Shown piece after piece: positions 44,408 through 51,464 of a stretch of 51,464 bases of DNA (position 1 is its first letter; the number at the start of each line of letters is the position of its first letter). The notes under the pieces are model-generated. The model worked only from the letters and a program-made list of their open reading frames with translations. It did no database searches and was not told where the DNA came from. The stretch is from the NCBI GenBank assembly GCA_037447655.1, contig JBBHKE010003193.1, positions 199,186 to 250,649 of the forward strand, read 5' to 3'. The DNA comes from Zygnema cylindricum (lineage: Eukaryota > Streptophyta > Zygnematophyceae > Zygnematales > Zygnemataceae). Position numbers and translations under genes: made by a program.

Positions 44408-44887
44408 TCACGGTAATCCCATATTTCGAATACGAAGAGTCCTGGGAAGATATACATTTTCATCATTGTAAAAACCTGTAAGATATATGTCACTGAGATA
44501 CCTGGAAGAAGGATGAATGGAATTGTGCAATGCTTTTGTACCTATATATGAAGTACACAAAGGTGCAGGTACCTTTGGGTCAGCGTTTTTTCGAGAGAAT
44601 GGGTCGTAGGAGCCCCCCACTTCCGCCCTTTGTTCTTTTATCGTCTGCGTTTCTCTGCGGCTCTCCGGCGAGCTCGAGCTTCTGTCCTCCTTCAGTGGCA
44701 GGCATCGTTGTGGACCGTCCGGTATCGCGGATATTCCGTGCATACGGTAGATATTCCGTGCATGCGATATGCATTCTGTATGGTGCGACCAAACGTGCCG
44801 CGCAGAAAGTAAACAGAAAGAGGGACGAACTGCGCTGTCATGTACGGAAGTAAGGGCCGACCTGACGGCGGCCAGAAGCAATGACAT
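44408..44887 (-). CDS. Hypothetical 159-residue protein
   Basis: Uninterrupted ATG (44887) to TGA (44408) on the minus strand, in DNA richer in GC than its surroundings. The N-terminus MSLLLAAVRSALTSV is basic and hydrophobic, with Arg and Ser and few acidic residues, compatible with an organelle-targeting peptide. The middle is polar (EDRSSSSPESRRETQ), and the end reads YLSDIYLTGFYNDENVY then IRNMGLP. There is an internal DNA duplication around ATTCCGTGCAT (44733 and 44753). No family recognised. It could be one exon of a longer gene, as donor-like GTACCT and GTTTTT words occur inside. Convergent with the cyclophilin gene. Confidence 0.45.
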   Translation of the reverse strand: MSLLLAAVRSALTSVHDSAVRPSFCLLSARHVWSHHTECISHARNIYRMHGISAIPDGPQRCLPLKEDRSSSSPESRRETQTIKEQRAEVGGSYDPFSRKNADPKVPAPLCTSYIGTKALHNSIHPSSRYLSDIYLTGFYNDENVYLPRTLRIRNMGLP

Positions 44888-46068
44888 TAGTCGGGGGTCT
44901 GAAGGTGATCACAAAATAGCGTTGAATAACACTGCTTAACGCTAGTTTTTTACACCGTTTGAAATCAGTTGCGTCATATGAAACCGAGTTAGAATATATA
45001 GTAAACCCCACTCTTGTATTTTATTTACTCTGATAGCGATTAAATGCGCCACGTGTCATTTTTCACATCTCATGAATCTCTCCCTTCTGTTTCCTTAGAT
45101 AAAATAGATTATATGGTCGTCTAACTATTTGCATTCAAAACTTTTCTTTGTCAAACGAAATCCGAAGTCATCAACAGAAAAAAAACTCATACGTTAAAAC
45201 AAAATAGTTGAAAGCAACACCAATAATCGTCGCAAAAAACATTTAAGTGCAAAGAAAAAACGTCAACAGAGGAGAGGAATTTACGAAAAAGTAATCATCT
45301 GTCAACAAAACATCGGTCAGTTTTCAAAAAGTGGTCAGTTATCACATCGATTTCAACAAAGAGAAAAAGATTTCCACTGCAACTATCCAACATTCCACAC
45401 TTTTTCCACTTTCCTAAAAGCATATTAGACTCCTCCAGATTCTAGCCTCCTTAAAAGGAAACACCCTTCCCCTACCCATTTCTCTCTGAATTCTAAACAA
45501 CACCTTCAAATTTGACTATGTCACATTTAAGAAAAAAACATTTGTTTGGTAACCACTAGGCCATAAACGACAATACATTTAAATAAAAGAATACAGGATC
45601 GACTGAACAAATAAAAAGTACAGTGAATTATTAAGATTTCACGCATTTAGTATTAGTTGATTTAAAACAAACAAACTTCAAAAGATACATTACAGCCAAT
45701 GGATGTGCATTATATGCAAGCTTATCGTATGTGTGGAGGAAAAATATGAAATTTATCCCCGATAAAGTCTTCGAGGGTAAATCGGGTAGTTCCGTTCACC
45801 TATTTGATACCTTTACTTATTCCCCTATTTCTTTTGCAAGTATTTCTTCTAAATGTATTTTTCTACAATTAGGAGTCGATATCTGGTTTGACATTTAGAA
45901 AAAATGAGAGTTCGAAATAATATGTATATAATGTGTTGAACATATAATATGAAAATAAATCGAAACTGTTGAGTTTTATTCTGTGTAATTTATAAATATT
46001 GACTTCATTTTTAGTATATTTTAAGAAGCTTTATTTAAAAAAGTCGTAAAAAGTTGTAACATGAGGAG
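44888..46068. other. AT-rich intergenic stretch
   Basis: GTTGAATAACACTG and CACCGTTTGAAATC near 44920-44970 may be a worn element end. No exon or strong repeat otherwise. Confidence 0.4.
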
Positions 46069-46160
46069 GCTCATGGGTAGGTGTGGCATCCTGTAGGTCA
46101 GGAATCGAGGTGCGAGATGACCCCTTCACTTTCTATATCACAGCCCTCTCTTATACACAA
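46069..46160. repeat. Dispersed repeat, copy 1 of 4
   Basis: Core GGCATCCTGTAGGTCAGGAA, then GAGGTGCGAGATGACCCC, CACTTTCTATATCACAGCCC. Further copies follow at 46338, 46505 and 48169. Each copy is preceded by an A/T tract containing TTTTAAGAAG or similar. Confidence 0.65.
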
Positions 46161-46337
46161 TTTACAACGTCGGCAACATTTGATCCGCGGATTGAAATGT
46201 ATTGGATCTGTGCGCAGAACCATTCTGCCTCTTAGAGAGATGTAAGGAGACGTATTTTATTTATTACGTTTATTTAGCTTAAATAAATTAAAAATATTTA
46301 TTTTATTTAAGGACTAAAAAACGTTTTAAGAAAGGCT

Positions 46338-46400
46338 CGATTGTAAGCGTGACATCCTGTAGATCAGGAATTGGGCTGCTAAATGCCACGCCAGGAGTTA
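46338..46400. repeat. Dispersed repeat, copy 2 of 4
   Basis: GTGACATCCTGTAGATCAGG then AATTGGGCTGCTAAATGCCACGCC by position; diverges after the GCCACGCC word. Confidence 0.65.
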
Positions 46401-46504
46401 AAGTTCTGTAATTGACTTTTTTGTTTTTACGATTTTGAACTTCATCTATACTATATTTAACATATACATACTATATTTAAAGAGCTAAAGACGTTTTAGG
46501 AAGA

Positions 46505-46600
46505 CTTCAAAGGTCGTCGTGACATCCCGTGAATCAGAAATTGGGGCGCTAGAATGCCGCGCCACTTTCTCTATCGCAGCCCTCGCACGTGCGCAGACAC
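46505..46600. repeat. Dispersed repeat, copy 3 of 4
   Basis: GTGACATCCCGTGAATCAGA core followed by GGGGCGCTAGAATGCCGC and CTTTCTCTATCGCAGCCCTC. It runs into the left arm of the long palindrome. Confidence 0.65.
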
Positions 46601-47000
46601 CAGCGAGAGTATCGGTTTCAAATATGGACAATGAGAACCACTTCGTACAACCGACAACACTACAACCGCGAATCGTTATTACTTATTAGCGTCAAGGTAT
46701 TTATCGCCACTTAAAACATCTTTTCTCCGTACACATTTGTCGGATTGTGGATCTGACGGTTGCGATTGAAAGGTAACATTCTCAGCTTCCGATTGGCGGT
46801 CTCAAACTGAAAATGCAACAAGTGTGTACAGAGAAAAGATGTTTTAAGTGGCGAAAAAAACCTTGACGCTAATAAGTAATAACGATTCGCGGTTGTAGTG
46901 TTGTCGGTTGTACGAAGTGGTTCTCATTGTCCATATTTGAAACCGATACTCGTCGCTGGTGTCTGCGCACGTGCGAGGGCTGCGATAGAGAAAGTGGCGC
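46559..47000. repeat. Long near-perfect palindrome with a MITE at its axis
   Basis: Left arm from GCGCCACTTTCTCTATCGC (46558 onward) is repeated inverted, almost without mismatch, in the right arm ending GAAAGTGGCGC at 47000. One visible difference is GCGAGAGTATCGG against GCGACGAGTATCGG. Outer arms are about 100 bp each; including the MITE arms the paired length is about 175 bp per side, with a loop of roughly 90 bases. Confidence 0.85.
46661..46897. mobile_element. TA-inserting MITE, family B (237 bp)
   Basis: Left end TACAACCGCGAATCGTTATT, right end AATAACGATTCGCGGTTGTA. Inner arms TCGCCACTTAAAACATCTTT and AAAGATGTTTTAAGTGGCGA. Flanked by CAACAC on the left and GTGTTG on the right, so without it the target would read CAACACTAGTGTTG, a perfect palindrome centred on the TA. 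Confidence 0.8.
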
Positions 47001-47022
47001 TAATTACGATTCGCGGTTGTAC
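46999..47022. mobile_element. Solitary MITE end
   Basis: GCTAATTACGATTCGCGGTTGTACAG: a right terminal repeat of the same family, directly after the palindrome's right arm, without a nearby left partner. It may be the true outer boundary of the palindromic element, whose left end is then lost. Confidence 0.6.
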
Positions 47023-47109
47023 AGTACGGTAGAGTTCTCCGAGAGATTAAATCGAAACTTTTACGTTTTATTTTGTGTACTTTGTAAATCCTCACTTTCA
47101 TTTATATTA

Positions 47110-48063
47110 GGGTACGTCCCCATGTAATCGGTACTTTGATAAAGTATTTTGGACTGTAGTGAAGATTCTCCGTACTACTTTGAAGAGCGTCCCTATGTGC
47201 GAAAATGAAATTGGAACTTTGAAATGTGACGGTTGTAGACGTAGGTACAATTTGTGACGATTGAAGCCGACTACGAAACTTCCGACGATTAGTAACGCCA
47301 ACAAAAAACAGCGACGGTTGTAGACGTCTAGATTTTTGTGAAATTGTAGATGTTTAGGGTTGGGTGACATTGTGACGTCACGCTCACTTGTGACAACGTC
47401 GACGTCACGGATTCAAGAACTTTCCGCCATGGTTTCCCGATTTCGTTTTTTCTACTTTTCTCACTCGATTTGCCATTAAAAAAAAACCTAACAATTGTCA
47501 AAAATAATATTTTTAAAAGATCTTTCATTTTATACCAATATTGTCGTGTCTCATTCTAAAAAGTGTGAGATGAAAGCGATGGTGTGAGAGGGAGAGGGGA
47601 GAGGCGACGACGTCGCAAAATTTTGCAAAGGACCCAATGAATGAAAGTGGAGGTCCGAGACCCCTGCAATTTTTTTTTCGTACATGCGCGTGACGGGCAC
47701 GGAGAAAAAAAGCGAGAACTCTCCCGCGTCCTAAAATTTTACCACTCTTGTGGCGCGTGCGTGGGTCATTTTTCATTCCCTGTTTGAGCGGTACTTCAAC
47801 TAAAATCACCCCCTCGAGGTGATTTCGGATGAAGTTTTTTTTTGGGATAGATTCTCTTGCCCGTGGGTCGAAAAGGGGAAAACGCCAAAATGCGTTCACA
47901 TGACGACAAGCACGCCGTACATCCAAAGTATGAATTGACGCTCACTCTACTTTGGTAAAAAATATTTTCTCGTACGGCTAAAGTTTTTGTCAAAGTTCCG
48001 TGAATTTTAGGGCAAAAAGACAGAGAAAAGTAGATACTTTATTTAATACATGGGGACGTACCC
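47110..48063. mobile_element. PIF/Harbinger-like element, non-autonomous (954 bp)
   Basis: Left end GGGTACGTCCCCATGTAAT, right end ATACATGGGGACGTACCC, with TTA immediately outside both ends. The ends continue with weaker pairing (CTTTGATAAAGTA against TACTTTATTTAATA). The interior shares GTTGTAGACGT words with 22153-23906. A 133-codon minus-strand frame at 47525-47926 shows no transposase motif. Confidence 0.7.
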
Positions 48064-48174
48064 TTATATTTTTAGAAGCCTTTGGAAAGTCAAAAGGTTT
48101 TTGGAAGGCTCATGGGGACGTACCCTTATATTTTTAGAAGCCTTTGGAAAGTCAAAAGGTTTTTGGAAGGCTCA
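48049..48174. repeat. Exact 62-bp tandem duplication of the element end plus flank
   Basis: CATGGGGACGTACCCTTATA and the following 42 bases occur twice in a row without a mismatch (offset 62). The unit is the right terminal repeat of the preceding element plus 47 bp of flank. Confidence 0.9.
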
Positions 48175-48260
48175 TAGTAGGAGTAACATCCTGTAGATCA
48201 TGACCGAGGGTGCGCGAGAACACCCTGTCTCATTATATATCACTGCCTTCCTAATGTATA
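48169..48260. repeat. Dispersed repeat, copy 4 of 4
   Basis: GTAACATCCTGTAGATCATG then GAGGGTGCGCGAGAACACCC and ATATATCACTGCC. It is followed at 48270-48345 (minus strand) by AGAGTTCAAATCT, a B-box-like word, and the 7-bp stem CCTCGGC/GCCGAGG. The family might therefore be a tRNA-derived SINE. Confidence 0.5.
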
Positions 48261-48345
48261 GGACGATACAAAGATTTGAACTCTGGACCTTGACTTGAAG
48301 CAGCCTCGGCCTGTATCCAGCCGAGGACTCCCCGATGTAACTACA

Positions 48346-49200
48346 TCGCTTAAAAATTAAATTATATCATTTATTTCATTTTACTTTATATATTTTATTT
48401 TGTTTTAGTTCAATCATTGAACTACGACAAATGATGACGTCAAACTGGAGTGTGTATGGTGAGAAATATATGCATATTGAATGCGAACGATATGCGTTTT
48501 GTCTGACGCGAACAAAAGTCTTATATAGTAAATCAAACCTAATTTTGGACTCGCTCTGCTACTAAGTACAACATTAGTGGACAGTAATTGTAGTTTGCAG
48601 TAATAAGTTCATCTGGTGCCTGATTTATTCTTTTTGCCCTCCGATCACTAACTAGCATTAAATTGACGATACTTGTTTTTTACTTTAAGGCTTTTTTTTT
48701 CTTTACATCGTCTTATAACCGGAAGTGGTGTTAATCTGAAAATTGTTTTACGAAGCTGAATAAATGACACTAGCATGAACCTCGGGCTACGAATTTATTT
48801 AACTTGATAACGGTGTCACGAGGTACCATGTTATTTACCACACTATATTTGCAACTGTCGTATTGGTGGAGAAAAAAATTAAATTTATTTGAGAAACCTC
48901 TGTAAGAGAATCTCTAATTTAAGCCTTCAAGAGTAAAATCGAGTATTTTCATCCACCTATTCGATGCCTTCTTATTTCTTGACTTCTTATTTCTTATTTT
49001 GCGCAGTATTTCTTTCACATTGTATTATTGTTTTTCTACAATCAATTGATATCTGGTTTGACATACAATATAAGAAAGTGTCAGCTCAGAATAAATGTGT
49101 TTTACAAAATACTTACTAAATTTGAATACAAAAACATTCTAAATAAAACACTACAAGGCCCACCATCATTAGAGTTAGTAATACTAATTCGGTTTTTTTT
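48346..49200. other. AT-rich intergenic stretch
   Basis: No exon or repeat family recognised. Confidence 0.4.
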
Positions 49201-49206
49201 TTTTTT

Positions 49207-49440
49207 TTTTGAAATCATTAGATGATGTTAATAACAACAATTTCAGACCGCTAATTTTTTTTCATCTCTTCTCAAATAATAAAATATTGTTAAAAACGCT
49301 AATTTCGACCGTTTTCGGCAAATTTTTCATACTTTTCTCAAATTATCAAGTGGTGATAACAATACTAACTTTTACTTTTTTCGACTGTTTTCAACTTTTT
49401 TCAAATCATAAAATGGTGTTAATAACACTATTTAAGGGAG
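49207..49440. repeat. Degenerate tandem repeat, about four units of 60 bp
   Basis: Each unit has AAATCATNAAATGGTGTTAATAAC-like DNA followed by ACTAATTT, then TTTTTTCGACNGTTTTC. Units start near 49211, 49273, 49337 and 49401. Confidence 0.65.
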
Positions 49441-50149
49441 TGGATTACAATCCATCACGTCACATCTCCTCGTACTAAATTAGTATTATACATTCTAGTT
49501 TCAAATCTACACTAACAACTCCTTCCCCACTAAAGGAAAAGTCGTTTCCTTCAAAATGAGATGAGAAATCCACACTAAATTTCCTTTCAAACCAAAAAAA
49601 CGGGGACAGGAAAAAGGAAACAAGAAAAACGAACTTCAAAAATAGAATCATGTCACCTTTATGGCAACAAAAAAAACATTTTCTGATTTTTTTTTTTTTC
49701 CTTTTTATTTTAGTGATTTGCCGTCAAACCTAAAAGATTAATATGGAGATTTCTAAGGTAAATAATACGAACCAACCCCACGCCAAAAAAAAGGGACAAA
49801 AGGAAAAAGAGGGATAAAAAAAAAACAGACTAGGAAAAAAAAAGGAATAGAAAAAAGAGAAAAAAAAACAACTAGACAAGAAATTCACAGTTTACTTTCC
49901 AAAATGCATTTTGTTTGTGTTTCGGCAAACACGGAACAGGGAATAATTTTTTTTCCCTTCTCATTTTTTTTTTCATTTTTACTTTCTTCCATAAAGGATG
50001 TTCACTAAAAAAAAAATACAAAAAAAAAAACTTTCCTTTACATAAATTTTCTGAGAGGTCGTTTCTCGGCTTCATCTTGCTTGTGCTGCAAAACCAAATA
50101 GAATAAAAAACGATATAATTAAATTTAAATAAAAAAAAAAAACAACAAC

Positions 50150-50330
50150 AATAATAACAACAAAAGAAACTAAAATAAATATACTAATAATAGTAATAAT
50201 ACTAATATTAATAAACATATAATAATAATAGCAATAACAATAATAATAAAAAAATAGAAATAGAAATAGAAACAGAAATAGATATAGAAATAGAAACAGA
50301 AATAGATATATAAATATAAATATAATTAAC
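50150..50330. repeat. AATAAT and GAAATA microsatellites
   Basis: AATAATAAC/AATAATA units to about 50250, then about ten GAAATA or GATATA hexamers to 50320. Confidence 0.9.
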
Positions 50331-50404
50331 TTATTTTGAAATTATTTTCAAAAAAAAAAAGGATAAAAACAACAATTTCAACAACTTTCAACAAATACTA
50401 AAAA

Positions 50405-50680
50405 AAAATGTTGAATGAAGGGGGGGAGAGAGAGGACAGACACAGAGGGGAGAGAGAGGGGAAGTCAAGAAAGAGACGGTAAGCGAGAGGAGGAAGAGAG
50501 GGAGGGAAAGGGGAGGAGAGGGAACGTGCAGGGAAAATAAGGGACGGAAAAGGAGAGAGAGGGGAAGAGAGGGCAGAAAGAAGGAGAGAGACAGACGAAT
50601 GGGAAAGAGAGTGGAAGATGGAATAAGAGAAGGAAAGAGAGGGGATAAGAGGAGAAGAGGGGAGAGATATTTTAGGGTTT
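50405..50680. repeat. GA-rich purine tract
   Basis: GGGGAGAGAGAGGACAGA-type DNA with occasional interruptions. It creates a long SLPSLS/RERE frame on the minus strand that should not be called a gene. Confidence 0.9.
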
Positions 50681-50759
50681 ATTTGGATATTTTCGCGGTT
50701 TCTTAAATTTCGGTTCTCCAATTCCAAAAGGAAAAAAATTGAGAGGAAAAAAACACTAA

Positions 50760-51135
50760 TATATCTCCCTCCTCCCTCCCTCCCTCCCCCTCTCCCCCCC
50801 TCTCTCCCCGCTCTCCCTCTCCCCTTCTCCCCATCTCTATCTCCCCCTCTCACGTAACCACATTCGCTTTGTGCTGCCTTTGAAAAAAGAAGGTCCAAAA
50901 GAGAAGGTCTAAAAGACCGGCCCTCCCTCCCTCCCTCCCTCCCTCCTTCCCCCTCTCTCTCCCTCAACCTCCCCCTTTCTCCCCCGTCTCCCCCATCCCT
51001 CTCCCCTGCATCACCTCACCTCCTCTCTCACTCTCTTCCCTCCTCTCCTCTTCCTCAAACCATCCAGCTCATCCCTCCCTCACCCCTCTTCAAGCTCCTC
51101 CACTTCTCCCCCCTCCCTCCCTCCTCCCTAATTTC
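50760..51135. repeat. CT-rich pyrimidine tract
   Basis: CCCTCCCTCCCTCC-type DNA with a 60-bp interruption at 50855-50920. With the purine tract before it, it forms two low-complexity blocks of opposite strand bias around an 80-bp spacer (50681-50759). Confidence 0.9.
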
Positions 51136-51464
51136 CTCCCCTCCATTCACTTTGCAGAGAGAGAGAGCGGAATGAGAGAGAGAGAGAAAAAAGAGGGGGA
51201 GAAAAGAGAAAGCCTGTAATAGAAAAAAAAACCTAAATCAAGCAACCCTAAAAAATTCCAAGGAAAAAGTCATGCTATCCTTTAGATAAAATAATAAAAA
51301 GTAAAGCATCCCAGCCTTTCAAAAAAGACGGACATATACTGTAAGCGACAAAAGATTATTCTTTAAAAAAAAGAAAAACAAAAAAACATTTAAAACTCGT
51401 AACATGTCAGTCAACTGCTTCAAAAAACATCCAAAACCCTTAAAAAATCCTTAAATAACCCTAG
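51136..51464. other. AT-rich end of window with CCCTAAA-like words
   Basis: Short GA tract near 51157-51215, then ACCCTAAAAAATTCC and AACCCTTAAAAAATCC words like those in introns elsewhere, suggesting this may lie in an intron or repeat of a neighbouring minus-strand gene. No exon seen. Confidence 0.3.

Noticed and set aside
47525-47926. 133-codon minus-strand frame as a transposase
   Set aside because: No DDE or helix-turn-helix pattern. It lies within a 954-bp element too short for an intact Harbinger transposase plus Myb-like gene.
50398-50967. 189-codon minus-strand frame
   Set aside because: It reads through GA/CT low-complexity DNA, with an unrelated middle. Composition reflects the repeats, and there is no splice or domain support.
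1-51464. CRISPR array, tRNA, rRNA or spliceosomal RNA genes
   Set aside because: No regular direct repeats with unique spacers of CRISPR type. No complete tRNA cloverleaf with both A and B boxes. No recognisable rRNA or U-snRNA core motifs seen by eye. A tRNAscan/cmscan run would be decisive.

Overview
This is a nuclear window from an intron-rich eukaryote. The best hint to its identity is a split cyclophilin gene whose last residues, SGELPL, match the C-terminus typical of plant secretory-pathway cyclophilins. With Ty1/copia, PIF/Harbinger-like, hAT-like and TA-inserting elements and many TTTAGGG-like stretches in introns, this points to the green lineage, perhaps an early-branching streptophyte or other green alga. 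I cannot name the species. Nothing looks bacterial: there are no operons, Shine-Dalgarno sites or CRISPR arrays, and long open frames are mostly low-complexity artefacts.

Layout. 1-2486: no gene, degenerate repeats. 2487-2991: a TA-inserting MITE abutting a TACTG array. 3053-11044: the 5' part of a + strand gene of at least ten phase-consistent exons with HEAT-like repeats, possibly condensin CAP-G. 12112-13881: fragments of a minus-strand coiled-coil gene among GA/CT microsatellites. 14930-19030: repeats, an hAT-like MITE, a possible structured RNA and a GTAC-rich minisatellite. 19034-20041: a GC-rich open frame over a cluster of ACGT-core (G-box/CRE-like) sites. 21530-26345: nested inverted-repeat elements. 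26806-27510: the last two exons of a + strand gene. 29671-31227: a minus-strand candidate gene with two membrane segments. 33912-43354: the cyclophilin gene, eight exons and very long introns holding a copia fragment, satellites and a roughly 650-nt polypyrimidine tract. 44408-44887: a 159-codon minus-strand ORF. 46069-48227: repeats, a long palindrome with a MITE at its axis and a Harbinger-like element. 48228-51464: AT-rich DNA, tandem repeats and GA/CT tracts.

The most striking pattern is repeated local duplication of exon edges. In both well-supported genes, the DNA spanning a splice donor, a splice acceptor or the stop codon has been copied in tandem into the neighbouring intron or 3' flank, with 2 to 8 copies per site. 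This could be a route by which introns grow and cryptic splice sites arise. It rests on direct sequence comparison within the window; its genome-wide generality is untested.

All gene models were built by eye from splice signals, phase continuity and protein-like composition, with no transcript data.
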